A DNA stretch of 64,000 bases from Megaleporinus macrocephalus (GCA_021613375.1 CM038714.1:42249623-42313622); one strand, 5' to 3'; counted from the stretch's first letter, positions 49,201-61,679 are shown. Made by a program: numbers and translations. The notes: generated by a model not told the origin, from the letters alone.

Positions 49201-50309
49201 CATAACCCCAATGGCCAGAGGTGTCCTACTCAGACTTCTGTTTTTATTTTATTAAGTAAACAAATAATATTCCACTTTTAAAAGCTAAAGTACTTTCCTT
49301 TTCAGTCCTGTTCTACAAATAGTCTACTAGCTAGCATTAGCACTGTGCTCTGTCTAGCCTAAGTCCCAACCAGTTCAGCAGTTCTTAATTTCTTGTTTAT
49401 CCAACCACACAGCAACTCTTCGGCATGATGTTATGAAGTTATACTGTTTAGTTTAAAATAGAAATTTAAAGCACATTTCCATTTTTCTGTTTCGCGATCA
49501 TCATCTATGCAGGACTGTCTTCCCCCAGACAGGGCCTTGATGATGGGAACCTGCTCTAGATGATGTATCGCGAATCTGATTTATGTATAGCAGCCCGCGG
49601 ACACTGAGTGCACATGTTTCATTCAAGCATTAACAGAACATCCTGTTGCATTTTCCATTGTGAGCACAGTGCCCGTGCTAAACGAGTCTAGTACACTGTG
49701 GAAGTACTTGGTTTCAGAGCATCCAGTCCATTTTCCCTCCGCTGTATTTCCATTCCCCTCCCGTCTCTTGGTATCTGGCAATCGTCTGTCTCGAGCTTGC
49801 CTCCTGCCTGTATATACACCTTCGTCGCGTTTGGATTTGTATATATCTAGCACTTCATCATTAATTCGCCGGTCTCCCAAACCACTTGTGGCGCCGTCCC
49901 TCATATGGTCGTGCACTTTAGCGGAGCTATGCTAGCGCTGTCCGTTCTTGATGGATTCGATTGGGAAGCTTTCACATTCCGGACCTTCAGGGCCGTCGTT
50001 CCAGCGCGTCTGAACACTTTCCCTGCCAGGAAAAAACTTAAACACCTAGGGTCGGAGATAAATAGTCCTCATCAGCTGTACCATGGAGAGCAATTGTGTG
50101 GAAAAGCTGGAATCGTGCATGACTAGAATATTTTATGAGCTGTGATAATCACCCCCACTCCTTGCCGTCTTCTGCTCTACTGTGGTGGACTACTCTGGGT
50201 GCGCTAAGTGGGAAAAGACACATAATAGACATAATTGCCTTAATTTGACACTTTCTTCTGATAACAGTGGGGCGTTGCTTTCTTTTAAGGCCTAATGCCC
50301 TCCAGCGTT
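46298..50309. other. Intronic sequence, mostly repeat-poor
   Basis: A miniature-element fragment lies at about 48800-48850 (GTGTCTCAAAACCTAG, GTAGGCTGTCTAGGTAGA). A nested hairpin lies at 49491-49574. 47080-47400 and 49490-50040 are GC-richer and without repeats. No gene was seen. Confidence 0.35.
49491..49574. other. Nested hairpin outside recognised repeats
   Basis: The outer arms are 49491-49513 (TTCGCGATCATCATCTATGC, then AGG) and 49550-49574 (CCTGCTCTAGATGATG, then TATCGCGAA), imperfect inverted repeats of 23 and 25 bases. Inside the loop, CTGTCT (49515-49520) pairs with AGACAG (49527-49532). Confidence 0.6.
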
Positions 50310-50372
50310 GGTAGAGGTGGGCAATATGGCAAAAATACACCATAATATTTAATATATACATATCACAGTAGG
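50310..50372. mobile_element. Relic of GGTGGGCAATATGGC miniature element
   Basis: GTAGAGGTGGGCAATATGGC followed by ATAATATTTAATATATACAT, like the ends of elements at 20.3 and 60.9 kb. Confidence 0.4.
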
Positions 50373-50379
50373 TTTTTGT

Positions 50380-50384
<5 letters not shown>

Positions 50385-50470
<86 letters not shown>
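50385..50470. repeat. (TA)n followed by (GA)n
   Basis: About 29 TA units at 50385-50442, then about 14 GA units. Confidence 0.95.
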
Positions 50471-53400
50471 GTTAAAATGCATTTAAACAGATGTATTGCA
50501 CCAGTATTGCCACATAAAAAAGCAATATGGAGTTTAATGTTTTTATTTTTGTTTTTTTTTTTTATCAGTAATTTTGCAAACTGTGCAGCAGTAAATCCAA
50601 TCAGGCAGCATTGTATCCAGTTTTATCCAGTGCTAATTATTTTCTCTTGCTCTCCCAGATTTTGCTTCGATTTCCAATCAAGACAATAGAGCAAAAGCAC
50701 CAAAGAATCTCTTGTAAACCTCTTAATTGGGATGTTCCTTCAACTTTCACATTTTAAGCAAAGTAAAAATTGGATGCTGTACGTTGAGAAGTAAAAATTG
50801 CTCAAAAACAAGCTGTTTTGAACTCTTTCTGTTGCTGTCCCAGTGTATTTGCATATGAACATCCATTCAGCCTACAGCAATATAGCCCTGCCCATTCACA
50901 CTGCAAGTATAAGAAATGTTTAGGCCGGGACTGCTTTCAGACTGAGGCACGATCTAGTACAGCCAATCAGAACAGACTGGCAAACATAGCTAAATATTTT
51001 TTTTTAATATATGAGAATTTACATTGCTACCTTTTTACATATTGTAAAATTCCAAATTATTGCATTTTTTAAATTGAGAGCATTTATATGTGACCACCCA
51101 TTCACAGTTTATTGCTGCCCTCTCATGTTTAAGTTTTATGGAGTGTTTTAGCCTGGACTGGGGAGCCAATCAGAACATTTATATTTACATATAAGGCCTT
51201 AATGCACTTTAACAGAACGTGCCTGTTTCAATACACAGGTTAAACAGCGTCTGGTCTTATAGAACTGTTAAAAACTGTAGGAAAAGAAGACATACAGGAA
51301 AAGATGAAGGCTATAGGTTCTTACTGCTGAGAAAATATATGTACCCAGATTCAGAACAGTATATCATGATGCAGTGTGTTATGGTAGTGATAACATATCA
51401 TCATGTAACCCACCCTTGCTTTGCAGCTGGGCCTTTCCTGGTGATGACAAACCTTTCTCTAGTGGTGTGTCATTGCGCTGTCAGGGATAAGAAGCGCTTC
51501 AAAACCACAGCGGTCCGCTCCCTCACACTGGCATGTGTCCATCACTGTGTGCAGGAGCACATGTCCTGGCTTTGTTTGCATTAGCCTTGGATTGGATTAC
51601 TAGCGACAGCAGCACAAGGCAAGGCCCCGGTCCCGATGTAAATGCAGCGCCACAAAGAGAGCATGTGTCAGCCTTTAAATATATATTCATGCGTAATGGG
51701 ATAGCCGTGGTAGCTCCCTGGCGTGGAAGCCGCAGTCTTTGGCCTTATTAGGCCCCGTCTTGTGACAGCAAACAAACTTGGCAATGCAATTAAAGCCAGA
51801 GGAGATGGCTTTCTCTGAGCACACAGAGCAGGGTCAACGAAGCCTACCAGCAGGGCATCCACTAGAGCTCAGTGGCACTGTGGGAAATGGAGTTCAAGGC
51901 AGCCGTTCATTACCAGCCGGCACATTTTGATTACAAGAGATCCTCGTTCGTTTATCTTCTCAGATCAGATCTGCTGATGAGTGCACGCTGAGAGAAGCTG
52001 GCTGTAGGCTGAAAGTTTGGTGTAAGGTTGCTAATACAAATTAGTTTTTTTTTCAGTTTGTAATTATTTACCATTCTAACCCCTGTACCTCTAAGGGCCT
52101 GTATATGAGCGCAAGCTTCTGATCTGTATGCAGATCCACACTTTAAGGAAGTTAACTATTTACTTGTACAGCGTGGGACCCGTACCTCTTAGTTTTTCCA
52201 TATGAACATTCTTGAAATTCTGTAAAAACAACAATTTATTATTAGTACTGTAGTTATTAATATTATTATTATAAGCAGTAGTATTTAGCCTCGTTATTAT
52301 AGCAGATGTGTACGTGTACGTGTGGTATTGCTTTCTCAAAACAGAAATTATTGCTTAATATGTAAAGTTATTGCAACCTCACAAAGAAAACATGTTCTTA
52401 TATTAAAGTAACTGTGGAAACGCTGACCTTTTCACAGGCAGTGTCGGTCAAGGGAGCCAAAGGCTGGACATGGTGATAAATATGAGTGATGCTATTTGCT
52501 GTCACTTGTGTAGTGATACTCAGAGGCTTTGAAAGCTATAGCTCTTTTATTGTACTCTAGAAAAGCTATTACGTGTACTAAACTGTACTAAAGCTGGTTC
52601 GACCTTTAAAAGGAATCCCATTGATTTTTCAACATGTCTGCATAATTCAGGTGTGTTTACATAATGTAAACAACGTGGTTATGGTTGTTTTAATGGTGAA
52701 ATGGTGCAATTACCCTGGTTGTGTTGGGAATCAGGGACTAATAAAAGTCATGCAAATAAATTAAGAATTTTATATTTACCTCTATAAGTACTAATTATAT
52801 TTTGAGTTTTTATGTATACAACATGTGGAATCAAAGTTTGAATACATCAAATGTGTCAGTCAGTTTCTAGATGTTCCTGTTACATGATTTTACATTTACA
52901 TTTACTGTGATCTGACATTAGTCGCCATCAATGCCCCCCAGTCACTCCTAATTTATATGCTGTAACACATGGAGCAGTCTAGAAGTGCTATCGAGATGTT
53001 TTTTGAGATTAGGACTGATTGAAAAATAGCTTTTATTTATCTGAAGCATTGTTTTACTTTGCTTAAAACTCTCTGTGTTTCTCTAGAACAGAGCATTTCA
53101 CATCTAACCACTTTTAATGACTTTAATAACATCATCATCCTCACTGTATGATGTGCTAACATGTTAATTTTACTGTTTTTGCACTAATATTTGCACAGAT
53201 TCTGGACCTGGATTACATGAACTACAGTAGTTTAGCCTAGTTAACACACAGAGCTATGCTACAGCTGGTCACACAGATGTATAGTCTTAACCACACATCC
53301 TTTATAACTCAAATTATGTTATCATATATTTTTCATAGTAATTAAATAATAATATATTATATTATATATTATATATTATTATAATATGTTCAATAAATAA

Positions 53401-54378
53401 TAATAATATAAATAATAATATAATATTTATCATAGTAATTAAAAACACATACTAAGACATACAATTGAATAAAAATTTTAACCTGTATGTTTTCCCTGTG
53501 TTCTTATATCTACACTTAATGAATACTAATCATTAAAGCGCTCAGACACTGCTGCTTGCGACCGTTGGCCGAGTACTCGAGTGTGTACAACCCAATAACA
53601 AGCCTAGCCCTTTCCTTGCTCCCAGACTTAGCTCCAGGCTTTTCCAGTCAGTGGATTTTCCATGGCAGTCCACGTGCCGGTTTCTTTATGGGCCCTGTAG
53701 AAGGCTGTGTGTGTGCAGCACAGGGCCAGGGCCATAAATCCTGGCCCCTCCGAACCCCACACATCTCCTACTGCACCCCACTGCAGCCTGGACACTTGTG
53801 AGTGACCCGCTGTGCCATGTTTAATGGCTGCGAGCAACACCCCGATCATTTAACTCAGCACAAGCCCCTTTCTTCTAGTGACTAAACAGGCGGAAGAGAA
53901 AAGAAGAACTGCTTTTAGCTTTTCCGCCGTGGTGCGTGCCCCCCTGTGGTGTGTATGTGGTGTGTACGCTTGTTGGCCTATAATTCACTTGTAAGTCCAA
54001 ACTTTCTTGTCAATAGAAAACACCTAGGAGGCCTAATAGCTAACCTCGTGAACCTCCAGAACTGTCCCCATCATCTTTGAGAGAAAATCAAGCTTCACTC
54101 TTTACTTAGATCTTTCCACTGCAAGAAAACAAGTCAATGCCATGAGTCTACCAGGATGTATAGATGTCAAGAAGCTGTAACTAAGGAGGAAAATAGACGT
54201 GGAGTTTTTGGTATTACGATTTTAAGTTTTGATGGACTGGCGAGTCTACATTTATCTTTAGGGTTACATGTACAGTGAGATGTAGAACATGCAACTAGCT
54301 TCTTAGAGCTTGAAAGAGTTCTTTGAAAAACTTGAAGTATTCTGAGTTAATGGAAGCAGTAATGAAGGAAACCACAGT
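50471..54378. other. Intronic sequence without clear elements
   Basis: Plain sequence. 51420-51950 and 53530-53890 are GC-richer. 53340-53430 is AT-only (ATAATATATTATATTATATA). Nothing else recognised. Confidence 0.4.
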
Positions 54379-54492
54379 TAGGGCTGCACCTAGCGAATCA
54401 TTTCTTAATCGATTAATCTATTGTTTCTTTTTTCAATTAGTCGATTAATCTAGCGACTCATTTTTAGATTATTCTTGGATTTTGGATGATTT

Positions 54493-54572
<80 letters not shown>

Positions 54573-54633
54573 TAAAATCATCCAAAATCCAAGAATAAAC
54601 TAAAAATGAGTCGCTAGATTAATCGACTAATGG
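54379..54633. mobile_element. Foldback element: about 66-bp inverted arms around (TA)n
   Basis: Starts TAGGGCTGCACCTAGCGAAT. The arm 54434-54500 (ATTAGTCGATTAATCTAGCG, TGGATTTTGGATGATTTT) is repeated inverted at 54570-54632 with about three mismatches. About 70 bases of alternating TA lie between. Confidence 0.8.
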
Positions 54634-56093
54634 AAAAATATAGAATATAGAAATATAAATATAGATATAGAACCAGCTACGTGTGTTTTAAATCTCCCGA
54701 GGTTTCGAGAACAGCCTTTGGTATCTACACTGAACGAGTAAGAAACGGTTAGCAACTACTACTGAAAGAAGCATTAACATGTGTTAATAATCTTAAAATG
54801 ATATGGTAGGATAAGTAAACAACTAGTAAACAGGTGCTGTCCTGCTGCTGTGTTGATAAAGCGCTACAGGATGTTTGAGCTTCAAGTGCTCATGTATAGC
54901 AGTTGTACTGTTGTGATCATCTCCACTCCACCAATCAGCATCATTTCATAATCCATTCACAGCCCTATCCACAGTAAATACTGTGAAAAAGCATGTAGTT
55001 CTGAGGCTTCTGTATCACTTTTTTTTTTTTTTTTTTTGCTTTATTCGTGACATTAAGCAATGTATAACAGTTGTATGCAAAACTATGTGCCCCCCTAGTC
55101 AGAGAGAGAAAGAGCAGAATTACTATATTGGCTCTAGATTGCACAGATACCACACACTGTGCTTGGAATAATAAAAAAAATACAATTAAAACATTTACTG
55201 CAAACATTCATCTACCAACAATAAAATATGCATTACTTTATACACCTAAACACCAAATTAAGTCCCTTTAAAAACCAAAGACGGCAGTTGTGTACAGAAT
55301 GCTTGTGGTATTTATTTTGCAAAGAAGTTGCTCCTGTTTTGTTTTTTTTGTTTTTTCCCCTTTATGTAACTTACAAGACGGGTTTTGGTTTGCATAATTA
55401 GTCCGACTTCCTGTGGCGGAGGATGCGGTGAGGGAAGCCATTTCTGGCCCGCCAGTTCGTGTGGTGAGGTTAAAGCCTACGGACAGTGTCAGAGCCTCAG
55501 AGGCATGGCTGGAAATCCCCTTTCGCTCTGTTTACAGGCCTAGTCATGAAGCCGTTTCCATCACTCTGTAGTGCTTGAGCTAGATGACCTGTGTCATTCC
55601 TGTTTTTCCATTGTGTACGTGTAGCTAGGGGTAGCTTTCAAACTGTTTGCGCAGCATGTCTGTAATTTGACCGGGAACATTCATCCTGCTCTCTGTTTTG
55701 GTAACACTTTATTTTGATGGCCTACTCCGGTTGCTTCGTGGGTGCTTATCTTGTCTTTAACCTCTTGGCATTCATGGGTCAACAGGTTCAGTCTTCTGTT
55801 CCTCCTTCCTAATGATTTAATACAACAGCAATTGTACGTTGTTTGTAATGTACTTTAATGAGACTGGCAAAGTAGCTTAAGTTGAAATTGAATTACTCTT
55901 TTAACATTTCTTCTGAAATCAAGGGTATGGATAGAAACTGTGTGCCCAACTTGGAAAGGTTTTACACTGTTACCCTTCTGGGAAGGATTTACACTGTATA
56001 CTGGACAACTGCTATGAACTGCTTGCTTGCATTCAGAGTCTTAACAGTAACACATCAATTTAAGATAGCTGTTAAACTCTCTTAATGTCTACA
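54634..56093. other. Intronic sequence without clear elements
   Basis: T-run at 55019-55038. 55400-55560 is GC-richer. 55890-55960 has TTTCTTCTGAAATCAAGGGT, reminiscent of a Tc1-related repeat. No gene was seen. Confidence 0.4.
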
Positions 56094-56095
56094 TA

Positions 56096-57126
56096 CACTA
56101 CCGCTCAAAAGTTTGGGATCACAGTGAAATGTTCTTGTTTTCAATGGAGTATCTTCCTTCCTTAACACAACAATGGACTGACGGGTCTCTAAAGAAAGTT
56201 GTTTCTTTCTGGTCATTTAGAGCCGGTCAGCAAGCCATCAACTGCTGATGCTTCAGATACTAAAGTCAAGTCAAGTTTATTTATATAGCGCTTTTTACAA
56301 CAATGTTGTCTCAAAGCAGCTTTCCAGAGTTTTGATAACAGACAGTTATAACATATACCCCCCAGTGAGCAAGCCAGAGGCAACAGTGGCAAGGAAAAAC
56401 ACCCTCAGACTGGAGGAAGAAACCTTGGGAGGAACCAGACTCACAAGGGGAGACCCATCCTCCTCTGGTCAAACAGTATTTACAGTTTAAACTAAATACC
56501 AAAGAAAGGAGCCTCTGTTTGAAATCTGGATAGCAAAGCTTTAGAAGCTGCACAGATAGAGGCAGTCTCTGACTGAGGCAGTCTCTGGCTGAGGCAGTCT
56601 ATGACTAAGTGGGTGTGAGCTGAAACAGTCCCATCCTATCTCAATGCTGGTACATCTGGATGGCACAGTGATGTAACTGAGGGTTGTAGCAGTAGACACA
56701 GATGGACAGGGGAGCTGGCTGGTGATGGGTGGGGTGGAGGCCCTGATGATCAGTCCTTCAACAGCGTTGAAACTAACCTAGAATGTTGTTCTCCCTTTTA
56801 TGTTCACTTATTAGTAGAATGTTTTTTCAGCTGTGCATCACAATTGAGCAAGAGTGTCCTAACAACCAAATAGTCCAATAACATCCTTAACTTGGATTGG
56901 CGCCCGTACCAGGAGATTTAGACAGAGGACTGAGAATTACTGATAATAGGACTATATGCAAAATAAGCCTTTATACAAAAATAGACTTTAATACAAACAT
57001 TTTTATTCTTTAAACATCATCTGATACAATTACATTCATTGTAAAATGGACAATATTGTTTGTGAATTGCATGAAAATTGCATAAAATGAAATTCTAAAG
57101 TGATCCTAAACTTTTGAGTGGTAGTG
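56096..57126 (-). mobile_element. Tc1-like deletion derivative with a nested insert
   Basis: The left end CACTACCGCTCAAAAGTTTG and the right end (reverse complement CACTACCACTCAAAAGTTTA) are terminal repeats flanked by TA (56094-56095, 57127-57128). The sequence is the reverse of the 10.7-kb copy and has the same deletion of the transposase. Between about 56262 and 56779 another repeat is inserted. The right end lies only about 80 bp before the FN3-2 splice acceptor. Confidence 0.85.
56262..56779. repeat. Unclassified interspersed repeat nested in the Tc1 derivative
   Basis: Begins AAGTCAAGTCAAGTTTATTT, then ATATAGCGCTTTTTACAACA and CTCAAAGCAGCTTTCCAG; later GGAAGAAACCTTGGGAGGAA. It interrupts sequence that is continuous in the 10.7-kb copy (ATACTAA / ACTAACCTAG). 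The class is not known to me. Confidence 0.65.
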
Positions 57127-57206
57127 TAGATAATGGCAGGGTTTTAGATTGTGACTGTATTTGTCTAATCTGATTTCTCTTTGTTTCTCTCTTTTTTATC
57201 TTTCAG

Positions 57207-57331
57207 CTCCTTCCACTGTGTCTATTATGCACCAGGTCAGCCGCACAGTGGATAGCATCACTCTGTCCTGGTCCCAGCCGGACCAACCCAATGGGGTCAT
57301 TCTGGACTATGAGCTGCAGTACTATGAGAAG
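57207..57331 (+). CDS. ephb2: ephb2 exon: N-terminal part of second fibronectin type III domain, 125 bp
   Basis: After completing the split Ala codon, it encodes 41 residues: [20 protein letters not shown], then the core tryptophan in [11 protein letters not shown], then [12 protein letters not shown]. This is the first half of FN3-2, which in Eph receptors is split between this exon and the next. The acceptor is a long pyrimidine tract ending TTTCAG at 57201-57206. The donor is AAG|GTATGG at 57331/57332. The 125-bp length equals the homologous exon of vertebrate EPHB2. It ends in phase 0, so the next exon should begin with the ELSEYN-type sequence; nothing like that was found before 64000. 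The residues are nearly invariant relative to EphB2 of other vertebrates as I remember them, so the exon looks functional. Confidence 0.97.
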
Positions 57332-57334
57332 GTA

Positions 57335-58317
57335 TGGAGTTTGAATGAAATGTTGAACCACAGGCCTCAGAGGACAGGTGACCAGTCGTTTCCTGTGGGA
57401 GTAACTGACATGTAGCCCCAATTTAGCAACAAGGGACATGATGAAAGGGTAACAAGCGACAAATCAAGAGATTTTCTTAATTTTGAACAAATGAGCCAAC
57501 AATCCAAAGTGACTGGCTCCAGGAAATTTCTCTGACCAAACATAGGCACGGGTTGTTTGGGGTCCCCAGTCTCTACTCGATTAACTTTTTTCTTCCCCCA
57601 GGCGTTTTGTTCCCAATAGTGTCCAAAAATGGAAATGAAATTTATAAAACCTATAAACTGGTTGAAACAAAATGACCACACATATACAACGGCCTCAAAA
57701 ATCTTTACGCACTTTAACTAGTTAACCACTGATCAACACAGAGTTCTTTCAGGTCTTTTAGTCCCCAATAGACTGTTCTGTGTAGAACTGTGAATATGAA
57801 TTGGGTGCGTTTCAACCACTGGATTAAAGCAAACGCATGTAGTTTTAAGAAGGCAGGTAATGTATTAAGTAAAACATGTCAGGGGTCTTTACAGGGCAGC
57901 GGTCAGTAATGTTTGGTATTTTTTTTAATTTAGGTAGTTTTTTCAATAACGCTTTTGCTCAGCAGTCCATTTCAGATGAGCTAGAGTAGTCCGAGAAGTC
58001 AGCAGCTTTTCTGGATACTGTTGACATATGGTTTCCACTCTGCACAGTCTTAACTTGCATGACTGCTTAACTTGCAGTCTTAACAAAAAAGTCTTTATTG
58101 ACAACAGTTTTTCAATGTATTCTCAAGCCCGTGTGGTCATATACATAACCAAAGCATGTCTAGGGGTTCACAGGTCAAAGCCACTCATTTGTGGTTTCGG
58201 TCTTTTCCAGAGAATTTTTAAGGATCTTGTTATTTTCAAGGATAATTGCATCACTGGTTTCAGATGTTTTCTTAAACATTTCACAATGTTACTAGTCTTA
58301 CATTGCCCCAGTTGCAA
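57335..58317. other. Intron start after the FN3-2 exon
   Basis: Plain sequence; no element or exon recognised. Confidence 0.5.
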
Positions 58318-58785
58318 CTTTAGGATCACTTTAGAATTTCATTTCGTGCAATTTTCATGCAATTCATGCATGAAAACTATACAGTCCATTTCACAATTAA
58401 TGTAAGTGTATTAGATGATTTTTAAGGAATAAAAATGTTTGTATTAAAGCCTATTTTTGTATAGAGGCTGGTTTTGCATATAGTCCTATTATCAGTAATT
58501 CTCAGTCCTCTGTCTAAATCTCCTGGTACGCCCACCAATCCAAGTTAAGGATGTTGTTGGGCTAATTGGTTGTTAGGACACTCTTGCTCAATTGTGATGC
58601 ACAGCTGAAAAACATTCTACTAATAAGTGAGTATAAAGGGAACAACAGTCTAGGTTAGTTTAGTATATGAAGCATCAGCAGTTGATGGCTTGCTGACCGG
58701 CTCACAATGACCAGAAAGAAACAACTTTCTTTAGAGACCCGTCAGTCCATTGTTGTGTTGTTGAAGGAAGGCTACTCCATGTTAT
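58318..58785 (+). mobile_element. Tc1-like element, 3'-truncated copy
   Basis: Starts CTTTAGGATCACTTTAGAAT and follows the 10.7-kb copy closely (CTCAGTCCTCTGTCTAAATC, GCTGACCGGCTCACAATGAC). It then breaks off after about 25 codons of the transposase. The right terminal repeat is absent. Confidence 0.8.
58707..58781 (+). pseudogene. Tc1 transposase N-terminal fragment
   Basis: Reads MTRKKQLSLETRQSIVVLLK then EGYSM, the start of the paired-like DNA-binding domain of a Tc1 transposase. It is truncated with no catalytic region. The same start at 11073 carries a frame-damaging difference after SIVVS. Confidence 0.8.
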
Positions 58786-60922
58786 AATGTTAATATTTTA
58801 AAATTTAACATATATACTGTAAAAAAAGCTATTATATTATATTATATAATTATATTTATTTATTTTACTATGTTGAACAGTTATAGCTGTTTACTTTAAC
58901 TTAGTCATTGACATTCCAGGTAAGTGTTCCTAAGACAAAACATGTAGGCGTTTGGAATTTTCTTGCTTACTACAGAGGGTGATGAGGCGATTTTCGAGGA
59001 TGACGTTCATTTTTCCCATAGAACAAATGCCTTAGACCGAGTGCCCATGTCGGAGCAATGATGACGCAAAACCTCCGAGGTCTACTCGCAATCAGTGCGT
59101 TGCATTCCCAGAGGCAACCACACACCCTTTTGGCCTAACACATGCTGTTTATGCATAACGCTGGTTAACATTATCATAAGCATGCACTATGCATTATTAT
59201 ATTTGCATCTGTCCCAGCATAATGGTGGTCGATAGTCATACATACAGGTTACAGCGGTGGAAGCGAGCCACATTGTTTTGCATGAGTACTCAGTCTATGC
59301 ATGATTGCAGGTTCATAGAATTGTATATTTGAGGGTGCTGGCTTAACTACTGATCCATCGAAACCCATTATAATCACGGTCAGTCACCGGCACAGGAAAT
59401 CACAGTGGACCCGCTGGTTAAGCCCATTGAGGTTAGGTGCAGGGATTTGTGGTCAAAAACAATGGAGCGTTGACTGCAATAAAAACAGCATTTTCGAAAC
59501 AAATTCCTCTGTGTATATTTCCAGAAAACACACATTCGCAATCGCATACACAGCCTGTCTGTCCTTATCACTCGCACAATGGATCACGTGCCAACACAAG
59601 CACACGTACATGTTCCTATGCGCACTTTAAAACCCAACGGTGAGTTTACTGGGATGGTTTAGGCAATTAAATGCTAAATACACATCCAGGAGAAAATACA
59701 TAGTACCATACAAATATGGTAAAGAGTATATATCTTATATTTATTATAAGATAAATATTTCATTTACATGTTTTTAACTCTTCAACTTAAGCGGGAAATT
59801 CCAGCAGCTTTTCAAAATGTAGATATATAATTAACTGGTTAAGATAAACGACGTCAGAGAGAGTGGTTTGATGTGAAACGCTCCATTGTAGAGGAATTGT
59901 TCACAGCGTTGAGGATAGGAACCAGATGCCTGAAGAACTGAATGCTTCTAAAAGCAGATCTCGCAGAGTGTTATTACGTGAAGTCATTATGAATACGTTT
60001 CCTGATGCTTGGGAAACGTTTTGACAGTCCTGCTCAAATTATATGTTTTGTTGATTCTGGCTTTCTAAATGAAAATAATGTAACACGCCCTCTACGCGGA
60101 ACAAACTGAACGATCCCAATCCTACATTTTTTCTTGTATTTGTATTTCCTTTCATTTATGTGGTTTTATACAGCAAAAAGACATGAACACCCTTTTCTTG
60201 TGCTTTTAAGAAATATATAAAAGATTTTGCCTCATGGCTGCCTCATTTAAAGGCTATGTTCACATTGCCAGGCCCAGGTGGAATATTTCACCATAATGTG
60301 ACACAGATCTGATGTTTTTAGATCTTTTCAAATCAGACCTGAGCCACTTTGGTGTGTGGTTCTAGATCAGATATATAGCCAATTTGATCTTAATGGGCGA
60401 CCTTAACGGGAATGCTCAGACCGAAATTTATGTGTTTTGTATTAACTTAGCGTTAAGGTGGCAAATTAAAGCCGGTAAACGTTAGAAAACAAACACATCT
60501 GGCCCTTTTTAATCTACGGTGTGCTTTAACAATAGACTGAGAGCTGCTCTGAGGTAATTATCTTTGCAGTGAAGAGTTTTTTTCTGTTTGTTTGCTGTTT
60601 TAGAATTTACACTAGTGGGTCATTGCAGAAGGCTGGTTCACAGTAATGACGGAGTTTAGTCACTTACCTACATGGATGTGAACCGTCATGTTAGAGAGAT
60701 TGAGTCTGAACTACATATGGAAGCTGAGCAGCGGGGATTGTAATGTGAACCACTTTGAAATGAAACACTCCTTGTAACTTCAGTATGTATAAACAACTGC
60801 TATAGGCTGAATAGGTGAATACGGAAGTGACATCACAAAAACAATACATTTAAAAGAGCTCAGTTTCGCAGCTTAATGTGAATGTATTGTACGGTGTATT
60901 ACAATGTATTTGAATCTTTAAC
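58786..60922. other. Intronic sequence without clear elements
   Basis: AT-rich run at 58800-58870. 58980-59140 has some CpGs. No exon of ephb2 was found. Confidence 0.45.
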
Positions 60923-60930
60923 TCCAGCAG

Positions 60931-61441
60931 TAGGGGTGTGCCATATCGTATCAGACACAATAATATCGCCAACATTTTTAAATATCGTGAACGATATTAT
61001 ACCCTGAAATATTGTGCCATATCACCCACCCCTAATTATCACACCAGAGTATCATTTACTGTTTTTAGCAAAAGAAAAATTCACATTTTTTTATTTCCCA
61101 TTATATATCTACTAGAGACAGGTTTTATCTGTCCAGTATAATTAATTTTACTTCAGTCCTGGATTCATGGAGATATTTGGATGGCATTATTTAGTATCAT
61201 GATATTCTGGATCATTGACTTCTGTTACAATCTGATGAAAATACTTGTATTTTTTAATATTCTCAGTTAGGGGTGTGCCATATCATATCATATCATATGC
61301 AATAATAAAATTTGTGTATTTATGTATTCTTGAAATATATTTTTTCAATTCAATGTTTTGTCATATCACCAAGAGTATCGTTATTGCAACAATACCATGA
61401 AATATCATGATATTATTGTAGGGCCATATCGCCCAGCCCTA
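60931..61441 (-). mobile_element. hAT-like composite miniature element, copy 2 (511 bp), nested
   Basis: Starts TAGGGGTGTGCCATATCG and ends GCCATATCGCCCAGCCCTA. The flanking octamers TCCAGCAG (60923-60930) and TCCAGGAG (61442-61449) agree at 7 of 8 bases. It is the reverse of the 20.3-kb element, with the same central segment. It sits inside an older GGCCACTTTATTAGG-type element, whose sequence resumes at 61442. Confidence 0.78.
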
Positions 61442-61663
61442 TCCAGGAGCACTGCTGTATCTGATCTACGCTAAGGATGATTCCCCCCCCAAATAATATC
61501 TGCACTATGGTGGTCCTGACCATTGAAGAACAATGTAAAAGGGGGCTAACATAGTATGCATAGAAACTACGAAATGCATTTCTAAAACTACAAAGTGCTC
61601 CAATATCTGATAAAAAAGACAAAGAGGGTAGATACAAAGAGAAGCAGTTAATAAAGTGGCCCA
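61442..61663 (-). mobile_element. GGCCACTTTATTAGG-type DNA element, reverse orientation, interrupted
   Basis: Ends GCAGTTAATAAAGTGGCC and contains GGTGGTCCTGACCATTGAAG and ACTGCTGTATCTGATCTACG, the reverse of the 33.7-kb element. It starts at the insertion point of the hAT-like element. Confidence 0.65.
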
Positions 61664-61679
61664 TGAGTGTTTATGTAAG

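Larger units (their letters stand above)
18049..57206 (+). other. ephb2: ephb2 intron between FN3-1 and FN3-2 exons (39,158 bp)
   Basis: Begins GTGAGT and ends TTTCAG. It makes up more than 60% of the window. It contains Tc1, hAT-like, SINE and satellite sequences separated by repeat-poor stretches. No additional exon of the gene is expected between these two exons in EPHB2, and none was seen. Enhancers may lie here, but only comparison with other fish would show that. Confidence 0.92.
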
